Part shown: piece by piece, positions 27,206 to 34,956 of the stretch
Layout of the letters: every line of letters starts with the position of its first letter
Numbering within the stretch: position 1 is the stretch's first letter
Assembly: GCA_943369355.1 (NCBI GenBank)
Contig: CALRMX020000001.1
Coordinates: 577,266 to 641,265, forward strand
Length of the DNA: 64,000 nt
Direction of reading: 5' to 3'
DNA from: UBA7662 sp943369355
Lineage (GTDB): Bacteria > Bacteroidota > Bacteroidia > UBA7662
Notes under the pieces: model-generated
Seen by the model: only the letters and a program-made list of their open reading frames with translations
Told to the model about the DNA's origin: nothing
Databases searched by the model: none
Translations under genes and position numbers: made by a program

Positions 27206-28378
27206 CTACCGTTTGGCTCGGAGTTCCATGTCGACCATGATGTTCATGTAGTTATTGTACGCGTCGTAAGCCGAAGGGAAAGGACTAAAAATATTCTTCT
27301 CGCCCTTTTCTTCAAAACGAGGAGTCATGTAAAAAAAGTGGTCGGTCGACTGTAATTTGCGCCAATCCTCCAACAATTGGGCATCGCCTTTAGCGTAGAC
27401 CCACTCAGCCAAGTCGTATAATCGGGTAATGGCCTCTTGTTGAATGTCGCTACCGTTGATGTAGCTCAAGTCGTACGTAGGAAACGACCAGGTGACTGGC
27501 GATGGCACATCGTACTTTCCAACAGGTGTGAGCGTGTCAAAGACCTCCGAAGGCGTTAAAAATTCAAGCCCAGCCTTGATTGCAGCTTCAGGCAAATGCT
27601 CAAAAAAATCGAATATGCCGCTTTTACTATCCTGATGCTCACCAATCCGCTCCAAATCCATGAACAAATTGATGGTTTCGGCACCAGCTTCAGCCTTCAT
27701 GAGGTCAAGAAACTTCGTGGTAGTTAATGGGTAGTTCGGATGACTTGCCTCGGTAAACCACCGTGTAATTTCTGCTGTAAGCGTAGAGTTCTTCGGCAAG
27801 CACAGCATCCGGTTGTGCAACGGACTTTTGTAAACATGATTAGGGCTCTTTTGACCGAGTAGTTTCTCGGTACTTGGCACTAAGATGCGTGTATACCCCC
27901 AACGGGCTAGATCATTCACTAAATCGTTACTAAAGAGCAGTTCAGTATTTCGGAATACGGTGGGCTTGTAACCAAACAGCCTGATAATACGCGCTTCATG
28001 GGCCTTTATTTGACTTTCAAATTCGGTCCGGTGATAAATAGAAGAAAGCCCATGTGTTTCCGTTTCGTTGAGCCACTCCACTCCTCCCAAATCGGTTAAC
28101 TGCTTAAACTTTTTCAGTACCGCAGGTTCCCAACGTTCCAATTGGTTCAGAACCGTTCCAGTAGCTGAAAATGCCAGTTTAAACTTTTCTTTGTGCTTTT
28201 TTTTGAGTTTGATGAACAGATCAAGTGCAGGACTGTACGAATTTTGAACCACTTGCCTTAAAAAGAAGGCATTAGATTCATCGTCGAAATAATCGTGCTG
28301 ATTCCCAATCTGAATAAAGTCGTAATGCCGTAAACGCTCTGGCTGGTGTAACTGGAAGTACAAACAAATAACTGGCAT
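27206..28378 (-). CDS. Glycoside hydrolase family 57 (alpha-amylase-like)
   Basis: This 390-residue protein matches GH57: it opens with CLYFQLHQPERLR, has VEWLNETETHGLSSIYH near residue 98 and the FRNTELLFSND segment near 141, which I take as the region of the catalytic Glu by family position, and ends in a helical domain. GH57 enzymes hydrolyse or branch alpha-glucans. There is no signal peptide, so it acts on intracellular glycogen. It follows the GT4 gene with a 3-base gap, and together they form a probable glycogen synthesis/turnover operon. Confidence 0.88.
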   Translation of the reverse strand: MPVICLYFQLHQPERLRHYDFIQIGNQHDYFDDESNAFFLRQVVQNSYSPALDLFIKLKKKHKEKFKLAFSATGTVLNQLERWEPAVLKKFKQLTDLGGVEWLNETETHGLSSIYHRTEFESQIKAHEARIIRLFGYKPTVFRNTELLFSNDLVNDLARWGYTRILVPSTEKLLGQKSPNHVYKSPLHNRMLCLPKNSTLTAEITRWFTEASHPNYPLTTTKFLDLMKAEAGAETINLFMDLERIGEHQDSKSGIFDFFEHLPEAAIKAGLEFLTPSEVFDTLTPVGKYDVPSPVTWSFPTYDLSYINGSDIQQEAITRLYDLAEWVYAKGDAQLLEDWRKLQSTDHFFYMTPRFEEKGEKNIFSPFPSAYDAYNNYMNIMVDMELRAKR

Positions 28379-28381
28379 AAC

Positions 28382-29674
28382 TTATATTAAAAAATCTCTA
28401 TATACACGAACTACCCGCAACGCTGCATCGTCCCATTTCATTTCTTCGAGTTGGTGGCCTATTCTGCTGGCAACCTGATGTCGGTATTCATCGTCGCGAA
28501 GCAAACGCAGAATTTCTCTTGCAAATGTATCGGTATCGAAATAATCTGCTTTAATTGCATGTTCGAGCAACTCAGCTACGCCCGACTGCTTCGAAATCAC
28601 GCATGGAATGCCAAACTGTGCAGCTTCGAGCGCAGTGAGTCCAAATGGTTCTGAAACCGAGGGCATAAAGTAAACGTCGGCCACCGCCAGCAACTGTTCT
28701 ACTTTTTGCCGATTGATGAAGCCGGTAAACAAAAAATTTCGGCTAAGTCCTTTAAATGCGGTCCAATCAATCATTTCCTTCATCTTATCACCAGTTCCAG
28801 CAATAACGAAGCGTACATTCGGAAATTCACGGATTACCTTTTCGGCGGTTTCGAGTAAGTAAAACGGACCCTTTTGATGCGTTAATCGTCCGATAAACGC
28901 CACAATTTTCTCTGGCACATGATGCTCTTGGCGGAATACAGGCTGGGGGTCTATTCCATTGTGTATGGCCACAATTTTATCATCGCGTATGCCATAATGT
29001 TCATGCACCATCTGACGGGTGTATTCGCTTACCGCAATTACTTTATCGGCCATTTGAAGACCCAATCGCTCCACGTAATACATGGTATTGCGCACGTCAC
29101 GGCCTGCTCGGTCGGTTTCTAATGCATGTACATGCACTACCAGCGGTTTTCCAGTTTTTTTCTTCAGTCGAACGCCCGCTAAATAAGTCAACCAATCGTG
29201 AGCATGGATTAGGTCGAAATCAACCTGGTCGCCAAACTCCTCCACAACAGCTTCGGCAAATGCTGATACTTTTTGCAATAATTTTGGACCATACACCTCA
29301 GGGTCTTCGAATAATTCTGCAAACGAAATGCTATCAAGACCTGGTTGTGAAAGATACCCTCTGCGTACAGAGTCGCAGGCAACCGCACTCAGTTGATAAT
29401 ACTCGAGTTCTGGCAATGCACCTTCCAATCGCGAAAGTTCTGGGGCTGTAATTCGTTTTGACTTGGCCATATGATTTAAACCAACCAATTCTACGCCTTC
29501 TAGTACCGAGGCATCCACAGTGCGGGGAACTACAAAGCGAAGAGGAATTATCTCACGCAAAGCGCGGGCTAGTCCGTAACAGGCCACTCCGAGACCACCA
29601 CTTTGTATGGGAGGAAACTCCCAACCGAGCATGAGTACTTTTTTACCTGAGAATGCCTGTAAACTCTGTTTCAT
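28382..29674 (-). CDS. GT4 glycosyltransferase (glycogen-synthase-like)
   Basis: This 430-residue GT-B enzyme has KKVLMLGWEFPPIQSGGLGV at the N terminus (acceptor/donor loop), LIHAHDWLTYLAG near 170, IAFIGRLTHQKGP-like donor-fold residues near 260, and the sugar-nucleotide motif EPFGLTALEAAQFG near 345. This pattern fits GT4/GT5-like glycogen synthases that use UDP- or ADP-glucose. Together with the adjacent GH57 it suggests glycogen metabolism, as in many Bacteroidota. A near-consensus box (TAGCTTTA, 29678-29685) overlaps the area just before the ATG. Confidence 0.88.
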   Translation of the reverse strand: MKQSLQAFSGKKVLMLGWEFPPIQSGGLGVACYGLARALREIIPLRFVVPRTVDASVLEGVELVGLNHMAKSKRITAPELSRLEGALPELEYYQLSAVACDSVRRGYLSQPGLDSISFAELFEDPEVYGPKLLQKVSAFAEAVVEEFGDQVDFDLIHAHDWLTYLAGVRLKKKTGKPLVVHVHALETDRAGRDVRNTMYYVERLGLQMADKVIAVSEYTRQMVHEHYGIRDDKIVAIHNGIDPQPVFRQEHHVPEKIVAFIGRLTHQKGPFYLLETAEKVIREFPNVRFVIAGTGDKMKEMIDWTAFKGLSRNFLFTGFINRQKVEQLLAVADVYFMPSVSEPFGLTALEAAQFGIPCVISKQSGVAELLEHAIKADYFDTDTFAREILRLLRDDEYRHQVASRIGHQLEEMKWDDAALRVVRVYRDFLI

Positions 29675-29779
29675 ATGTAAAGCTAAGCCGCGAAAAATGG
29701 ATTTAAACGAAATGCCAAATTCGTTAACAAATTAATCATTTCAATAGCATTGACTGCGTTCGAAAGCTTTTTCTGCAAA

Positions 29780-29813
29780 TTGAAACAAACTTCCTGTAGT
29801 GTGCCTATTTTTG
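29780..29813 (+). promoter_or_regulatory. dcd promoter (TTG, 23-base spacer, TATTTTTG)
   Basis: A -33 TTG (29780-29782) and a -7 TATTTTTG (29806-29813) are separated by 23 bases, within the Bacteroidota consensus of 17-23. It lies 21 bases before the ATG at 29835 and rules out the longer frame beginning at 29799. Confidence 0.6.
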
Positions 29814-29834
29814 TCGCCCAAAGCGTACATAACC

Positions 29835-30371
29835 ATGATTTTATCCGACAAAAGAATACTCGAAGAAATTGAAAAAGGGAATATTCTCATTGAGCCTTTT
29901 CGTGCGGAAAATCTGGGCACGAATTCGTACGACGTGCATTTGGGCCGGTATTTGGCTATTTATAGAAACCAAATTCTTGATGCACGCTCCGATAATCCTA
30001 TCGATGAGTTTATCATTCCCGCAGAAGGCTACGTATTGCAGCCAGGAACACTTTATTTGGGGGTTACCGAAGAGTATACCGAAACACATGCGCATGTGCC
30101 TTTCCTTGAAGGCAAGTCGTCGGTTGGCCGCTTGGGCATCGATATCCATGCAACCGCCGGTAAGGGTGATGTTGGATTTTGTAATACGTGGACATTAGAA
30201 ATCAGTTGTACACAGCCGGTACGGGTATATGCTGGAATGCCAATCGGTCAACTCATTTACTTTGCTGTTGAAGGAGAAATCAACACCAAGTATAATGTCA
30301 AGAAAAACGCTAAATACAATGCGCGTACGGTGAAGCCTGTTGCTTCACAAATGTGGCGTAACTCCTTTTAA
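29835..30371 (+). CDS. dcd: dCTP deaminase
   Basis: It converts dCTP to dUTP for thymidylate synthesis. The 178-residue product has the usual length and motifs: MILSDKRILEEIEKGNI at the start, NLGTNSYDVHLG, the active-site EGKSSVGRLGIDIHATAG near residue 95, and VRVYAGMPIGQLIYF. It starts at ATG 29835, judged from the conserved N terminus and the promoter upstream. Its stop codon interlocks with that of the SDR gene in the sequence TTAA. Confidence 0.95.
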   Translation: MILSDKRILEEIEKGNILIEPFRAENLGTNSYDVHLGRYLAIYRNQILDARSDNPIDEFIIPAEGYVLQPGTLYLGVTEEYTETHAHVPFLEGKSSVGRLGIDIHATAGKGDVGFCNTWTLEISCTQPVRVYAGMPIGQLIYFAVEGEINTKYNVKKNAKYNARTVKPVASQMWRNSF

Positions 30372-31120
30372 GAACGCTTTACAACCATGCTTGCCGCTTG
30401 TGCAGTAGGCATAATAAGCAAGTCGGAAATATTCACATGCGGTGGTCTGTTTACCATAAACAGTATCCCATCTGCCACATCTTCTGCCCTCAAAGGTTCA
30501 AAGCCTTCGTATACTTTAGCCGCACGTTCTGTGTCGCCTTTGAAGCGAACAATCGAAAATTCAGTTTCTACCATTCCTGGTGAAATAGTGCCTACACGTA
30601 TGCCATACGGGTTTAGCTCCAACCGCATTCCTTTGGCCAGAGCCTCAACTGCATGCTTGCTCGCGCAGTACACATTACCATTCACGTACACTTCCTTACC
30701 AGCCGTACTACTTACATGTATGATTTGGCCCTTAATTTCACGTTCAATCATCCAGCGGCTGACTACCCTACTTATGTAAAGTAAGCCTTTCACATTGGTA
30801 TCGAGCATGGTATCCCAATCGTCGGGATTACCGTTATGAATGGGTTCTAAACCTTGTGAAAGCCCAGCATTATTGATGAGTAGGTCGATGTTTTTCCAGT
30901 CATCCGGCAATTTATCCAGAGCAGCTTCAACAGCTACTCTATTCCGCATGTCTACACTCAGTAGCTTGGTAGGAACGTTAAGTCTAGTTGCCAAATCAAT
31001 TAAGCGTTCTTCTCGTCTACCGGTCAGTATCAGTTTCCAGCCTTCTGCGGCCAACTTAATGGCCGTAGCTTCTCCTATGCCAGCTGTGGCGCCGGTTACC
31101 AAGGCAATTTTAGTGCTCAT
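30368..31120 (-). CDS. SDR-family NAD(P)-dependent oxidoreductase
   Basis: This 250-residue classical short-chain dehydrogenase has the Rossmann TGATAGIGEATA at residues 9-20, NNAGLSQ near 85, the catalytic Ser in HVSSTAG and YCASKHAVE (Tyr/Lys) near 152. The N-terminal glycine pattern and the Arg pair in GRREERL suggest NADP(H). The substrate is unknown; many relatives are serine/3-hydroxy-acid dehydrogenases (YdfG type). It overlaps the porT stop by 4 bases, so it forms the end of a ubiE-porT-SDR operon. Confidence 0.9.
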   Translation of the reverse strand: MSTKIALVTGATAGIGEATAIKLAAEGWKLILTGRREERLIDLATRLNVPTKLLSVDMRNRVAVEAALDKLPDDWKNIDLLINNAGLSQGLEPIHNGNPDDWDTMLDTNVKGLLYISRVVSRWMIEREIKGQIIHVSSTAGKEVYVNGNVYCASKHAVEALAKGMRLELNPYGIRVGTISPGMVETEFSIVRFKGDTERAAKVYEGFEPLRAEDVADGILFMVNRPPHVNISDLLIMPTAQAASMVVKRS

Positions 31121-31821
31121 TCGAAATTAAAGGAAATGATAATGGTTCGTGCCGACAAGGCCATCAGCGGATTGGAATAAACGTGCGACTCTGGTACGAG
31201 TACATTTTGTAAGCCTTGCGAAAACTTAATCTCCGGTGAAAATTTGAAGTAGGGCAAGTAAATATCTGCACCCAACCCCAATTCATAAGCATAATCGCTG
31301 CGAACGGTTTTTACCCTTTCAACATCTGAAACTACCTTTTCTTGTGAAGCCATATCGATACTATACTTAAATCCACCAATCAGGTAGAGACGAAAGTTCC
31401 CGATTCGGTCGCTTCTCAGTTTGAGCAAAAGTGGAATATCGATGTTGGCCATTTGAATATTCCGCTCGATATTATTTTTTGGGTTTTCAAAGGTATACGC
31501 CAAGTTTCGCTGTGAGAACATGAGTGTGGGTGTTAATCTGAGCGTAGCATGCTCAGCCAAACGCAAATCGCCAATGATTCCCAAATGGAATCCTGGTCCC
31601 CATCCCGGACGGATGTATTGCAATGTGTCGTTTACAGCAAAATTTGCTGCTTCTTGCATCATTTGAAAAGTACTTCCATTGAGGCCCACCAAAAAGCCAA
31701 AATGGATCCTCTTGTTATCGTAATACGGATTGTTGCGTTGTGCTGTTGCATGCTGTGCAACAGTAATCGCAAGAAGGAAGCTGAGCGTCAGCGTTACTTT
31801 TGACCGGAATAAATGGAGCAT
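31117..31821 (-). CDS. porT: PorT-family outer-membrane protein (T9SS)
   Basis: This 234-residue protein has a signal peptide ending in TAQ and a barrel pattern with NNPYYDNKRIHFGFLVGLN at the start of the mature part and a terminal LSARTIIISFNFE strand. In Bacteroidota the gene after ubiE is typically porT (sprT), needed for type IX secretion and gliding, and both sequence style and place agree. This fits the six T9SS cargo genes in the window. The ATG lies 28 bases inside ubiE, so a later start is possible. Confidence 0.8.
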   Translation of the reverse strand: MLHLFRSKVTLTLSFLLAITVAQHATAQRNNPYYDNKRIHFGFLVGLNGSTFQMMQEAANFAVNDTLQYIRPGWGPGFHLGIIGDLRLAEHATLRLTPTLMFSQRNLAYTFENPKNNIERNIQMANIDIPLLLKLRSDRIGNFRLYLIGGFKYSIDMASQEKVVSDVERVKTVRSDYAYELGLGADIYLPYFKFSPEIKFSQGLQNVLVPESHVYSNPLMALSARTIIISFNFE

Positions 31822-32525
31822 ATCCCGAAAGTTAATCGTTTCTGTTGGAGATTCCGATATCCCACCCGCTCCATATAGTCAAGAAAATCTTTTCCTTCTG
31901 GGAAAGCGGCCACAGATTCGGGCAAATAAGTATATGCAGTTTTATCACGCGAGATAGTTCTACCAATCAATGGAAGCACATAACGCGAATACAAGTAATA
32001 CAATTGTTTAACAGGAAAAAGAGTTGGTTTGCTAAACTCAAGCACGATTAACTTGCCATTCGGACGCAATACTCGATAAATATCTGCCAATCCATCGCCC
32101 AGAACTTCAAAGTTTCTCACCCCGAATGCAACTGTGGCAGCATCGAATTGTTGATCACTGAATGGTAGTCTAGCTGAATCGGCTTGCACAAGCTCTATGC
32201 GTTCATTCAAATTACGTTCTTTTAGCTTCACCCTCCCCATATCGAGCATACCTGCTGAGATATCGACACCGACCACCTTTTGGGGATTTAACGCCAATGC
32301 AGCTATTGCAAAATCGGCTGTACCTGTGGCTACATCTAAAATGTGTTTCGGGTTTTGAGAACGCAGCATACCTATGGCTACTTTACGCCAATACTGATCG
32401 ATGCCAAAAGATAGTACCCGATTTAATAAATCATATTTCGGCGAAATGTTATCGAACATCCGAGCTACCTGCTCTTTTTTACTGCCGTCCTGACCGGGAT
32501 AAGGAGTTACCGGTGTTGTTGCCAT
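31794..32525 (-). CDS. ubiE: Demethylmenaquinone methyltransferase
   Basis: It performs the last methylation in menaquinone synthesis. The 243-residue class I SAM methyltransferase shows the UbiE/COQ5 signatures YDLLNRVLSFGIDQYWR near residue 30, the SAM motif LDVATGTADFAIAAL near 64, and RVLRPNGKLIVLEFSKP near 150. It is first in the ubiE-porT-SDR transcription unit and divergent from engB, with a -7 box in its leader. Confidence 0.93.
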   Translation of the reverse strand: MATTPVTPYPGQDGSKKEQVARMFDNISPKYDLLNRVLSFGIDQYWRKVAIGMLRSQNPKHILDVATGTADFAIAALALNPQKVVGVDISAGMLDMGRVKLKERNLNERIELVQADSARLPFSDQQFDAATVAFGVRNFEVLGDGLADIYRVLRPNGKLIVLEFSKPTLFPVKQLYYLYSRYVLPLIGRTISRDKTAYTYLPESVAAFPEGKDFLDYMERVGYRNLQQKRLTFGICSIYSGQK

Positions 32526-32543
32526 CTTTAAAAATTAATGCTG

Positions 32544-32551
32544 CAAATATA
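32544..32551 (-). promoter_or_regulatory. Bacteroidota -7 box (TATATTTG) for ubiE
   Basis: The minus-strand TATATTTG matches TAnnTTTG and lies 18 bases before the ubiE ATG. No -33 TTG at the usual distance was seen. Confidence 0.45.
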
Positions 32552-32612
32552 GACAAAGCCCGCCCCCTATTGTTTGCCGAGTAACTAAGGTATAATTCGT
32601 TTACTTTGCACT

Positions 32613-33236
32613 ATGAAGATTGTTAGTTGCCAATTCGAAAAAAGTAGCAGTAAAATGAGTGAACTTCCTGCGGCAGAAAAACCAGAGTATGCCTTTATAG
32701 GAAGATCAAACGTTGGCAAGTCATCGCTAATAAATATGCTAACCGGACAAAAAAGTCTGGCAAAAACATCGGCAACGCCCGGGAAAACGCAGTTAATTAA
32801 TCACTTTTTGATTAACCAAGCTTGGTATGTAGTTGATCTACCAGGTTATGGATATGCCAAAGTATCGAAAAAAATGCGTGACGAGTGGGAAAAGCTTATG
32901 CGTAATTATTTCGGTAAGCGCGAGAATTTAGTTTGCACCTTACTGCTTATTGATAGTAGGCTTGAACCTCAAAAAAATGATTTAGACTTTGCTAATTTTT
33001 TGGGTGAGTTAGGGGCTCCTTTTGTGCTTGTTTTCACCAAATCAGATAAACTTGGGGCTTCTACGGTTCAGAAAAATGTAGCCCTTTTCAAAAAGGAAAT
33101 GGAAAAACACTGGGACGATCTTCCCCCCATTTATCTTACCTCATCCGAAACGAAAAAAGGAAGGGAAGAACTGCTCACATTTATCCAGCAATGTAATGCT
33201 GATTACGCCAAACAGCTTAAGGAAGGCTTATCTTAA
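32613..33236 (+). CDS. engB: Ribosome biogenesis GTPase EngB (YihA/YsxC)
   Basis: This essential small GTPase assists assembly of the large ribosomal subunit. The 207-residue protein carries FIGRSNVGKSSLIN (P-loop, about 30-42), TSATPGKTQLIN, DLPGYGYAKVSK, the NKxD-equivalent TKSDKL near 147 and TSSETKKG near 173, in family order and size. A near-consensus box (TTACTTTG at 32601-32608, with an upstream TTTG 24 bases away) precedes the ATG. Its end overlaps the convergent secreted protein by 20 bases. Confidence 0.95.
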   Translation: MKIVSCQFEKSSSKMSELPAAEKPEYAFIGRSNVGKSSLINMLTGQKSLAKTSATPGKTQLINHFLINQAWYVVDLPGYGYAKVSKKMRDEWEKLMRNYFGKRENLVCTLLLIDSRLEPQKNDLDFANFLGELGAPFVLVFTKSDKLGASTVQKNVALFKKEMEKHWDDLPPIYLTSSETKKGREELLTFIQQCNADYAKQLKEGLS

Positions 33237-34488
33237 GCCTATCATGAATTCCGTTTTTATCTTTCCAACTGAGCACATAAACCCCTGCAGGCAAAGACTC
33301 GAGACTCATGTTTGTTTCAAATCCTGCGGAAACAGCGAAAATTTCTGACCTCACAATCTTCCCGGCTAAGTCAGATATCATCACGACAATGCTGGAAGAA
33401 GCATTGCCTTCACTCCATAACCGCAGGTTGCGGCCGTAAACTGAGGCTCTGAAATAAATCGGCTGAACTAGCTTCTCCGTAGATACATCTCCTGCTAGAT
33501 TGATGCGTAAATCTAAACGAACTGGCAAATGGTCGGAAGCGGCAAGCAAAGCATTTGCAACTGCGGGAGGAACTTGTTGATTGGCTGGATTATTCACTGC
33601 TCCGTTGTACCGCAAACCATCATTACCAACCGTCACATACGAACCCGGCAAATAATAAACCCGCGCCGAATCATGTCGTACCGAATTATTTATCATTATA
33701 TGATCCAAACGATCGTCTAGTCCGCCGCCTGAGGTGCATCCATTTCCAGTAATCATGGGTGCTTGCGTATGATATGCCGCAAAACTCGCATTGCTCGACC
33801 AATTCCCAGGCTGATTAACCGGATCAACTAACCGAATGTTTAGATTGGGTGCATTAATCAATGCTTGGTAACAAGCTTCGGAAGACCCATTCACGTTAAA
33901 GTCGCCCATGATCACCAAATTGCCTTTAAAATTCACCGAATTGAGGTACGAAAGCATTGCGTTAATCTCTTGCGCTCTTTGGGCTTCATCGGCAGCAGTA
34001 CTGCCCGCCTTGAGATGCATTACGGCAAAATGAACAAAAATGGTGTCGTTATTCCAAGGGATTTGCTTGTAATAAAGTTTATAAAACGCAATGTCACGCA
34101 AAGACGTAGCAATGGCCTGATGTGATTGATAGACGAGTTTAGTGGTATCATAATAAAGTACGCATACCAAGTTTGATCCCGCAGTATTTAAAAAAGGTGC
34201 ACGTGTCCAACGTGTTTCACCATCGGCGTTTAACACACTTTGCAAAAAACCTACTGAATGGGAAACCGAACCCATTTCCTGAACGCCGAGCACATGAGGC
34301 TTGATGTGGTTCAGGATGGTCTTAAAATGTCCGTTTTTTGTTGCAACGTTGTTGTTTCCTGTCGTGCAAAAATTGGTATTAGTGCCGTAATAAAGCAAAT
34401 TATAGGTCGCCACACGCAAAGTGTCGGCGAACTGAGCACTAAGAGACAATGGCCATGCAAACAGAAGTACTATGAATAACTTACGCAT
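33217..34488 (-). CDS. Secreted endonuclease/exonuclease/phosphatase-family protein with T9SS domain
   Basis: This 423-residue protein starts at ATG 34488 with a signal peptide (MRKLFIVLLFAWPLSLSAQ). The EEP fold follows: VATYNLLYY, HVLGVQEMGS (metal Glu) near 60, VIMGDFNVNGS near 185, LDRLDHIMINN near 258 and AASDHLPVRLDL (catalytic His) near 310. A T9SS domain closes it (GNASSSIVVMISDLAGKIV ... GVYVLSWKD). The fold cleaves phosphodiesters, so extracellular nuclease activity is likely, although some members act on lipids. An in-frame TTG at 34503 was set aside because the signal peptide begins at the ATG. Confidence 0.85.
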   Translation of the reverse strand: MRKLFIVLLFAWPLSLSAQFADTLRVATYNLLYYGTNTNFCTTGNNNVATKNGHFKTILNHIKPHVLGVQEMGSVSHSVGFLQSVLNADGETRWTRAPFLNTAGSNLVCVLYYDTTKLVYQSHQAIATSLRDIAFYKLYYKQIPWNNDTIFVHFAVMHLKAGSTAADEAQRAQEINAMLSYLNSVNFKGNLVIMGDFNVNGSSEACYQALINAPNLNIRLVDPVNQPGNWSSNASFAAYHTQAPMITGNGCTSGGGLDDRLDHIMINNSVRHDSARVYYLPGSYVTVGNDGLRYNGAVNNPANQQVPPAVANALLAASDHLPVRLDLRINLAGDVSTEKLVQPIYFRASVYGRNLRLWSEGNASSSIVVMISDLAGKIVRSEIFAVSAGFETNMSLESLPAGVYVLSWKDKNGIHDRLKISLP

Positions 34489-34531
34489 GCAATAAAAATA
34501 CAACTGAAAGCGGTGTGCGTGGGTACTAAAA

Positions 34532-34557
34532 CAAAAAATCCGGTCGAAACCGGATTC
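34532..34557 (-). terminator. Intrinsic terminator of rpmE2
   Basis: On the minus strand an 8-bp stem AATCCGGT / ACCGGATT with a stable TTCG tetraloop is followed by a T run. It lies 19 bases past the rpmE2 stop. Confidence 0.85.
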
Positions 34558-34575
34558 TTCATGCTCTTTGAGCGC

Positions 34576-34824
34576 TTATTTCTTTTTGTAACGCTGATTG
34601 AATTTATCAACTCGTCCAGCGGTGTCGATAAGCATTTGCTTACCAGTATAAAACGGGTGTGATTTGTGTGAAATTTCAAGCTTCACGAGTGGATACTCTT
34701 TTCCATCCTCCCATACAATGGTGTCTTTCGTTTCTATGGTAGAACGGGTCAGAAATCCGTAGTCGCAAGAGATGTCTTTAAATACAACATCACGGTAATT
34801 CTCAGGATGGATGCCCTTTTTCAT
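34576..34824 (-). CDS. rpmE2: 50S ribosomal protein L31, type B
   Basis: The 82-residue product begins MKKGIHPENYRDVVFKD and ends HKSHPFYTGKQ ... GRVDKFNQRYKKK, the typical type B (zinc-independent) L31 without the CxxC pair of type A. A longer frame extends upstream, but the conserved start and the promoter box at 34848-34855 fix ATG 34824. It is a single-gene unit with its own promoter and terminator. Confidence 0.96.
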   Translation of the reverse strand: MKKGIHPENYRDVVFKDISCDYGFLTRSTIETKDTIVWEDGKEYPLVKLEISHKSHPFYTGKQMLIDTAGRVDKFNQRYKKK

Positions 34825-34847
34825 TGTCTTTGTTTTCAAATGGATTG

Positions 34848-34855
34848 CAAATATA
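34848..34855 (-). promoter_or_regulatory. Bacteroidota -7 box (TATATTTG) for rpmE2
   Basis: The minus-strand TATATTTG matches TAnnTTTG and lies 23 bases before the rpmE2 ATG. A TTG 15 bases upstream is closer than the usual -33 spacing. Confidence 0.55.
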
Positions 34856-34887
34856 CTAAAATACGACAAACAAAAAGCAGCAAACAT

Positions 34888-34920
34888 AAAAAAGCCCTCA
34901 TGAAAATAATCCATGAGGGC
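34888..34920 (-). terminator. Intrinsic terminator of the giant T9SS gene
   Basis: On the minus strand a 9-bp perfect stem GCCCTCATG / CATGAGGGC with a 9-base loop precedes six T residues. It lies between the end of the giant gene and the rpmE2 promoter, insulating one from the other. Confidence 0.85.
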
Positions 34921-34956
34921 CCTTCCTATTTAGATAAGCTATTACGATTGCAATTC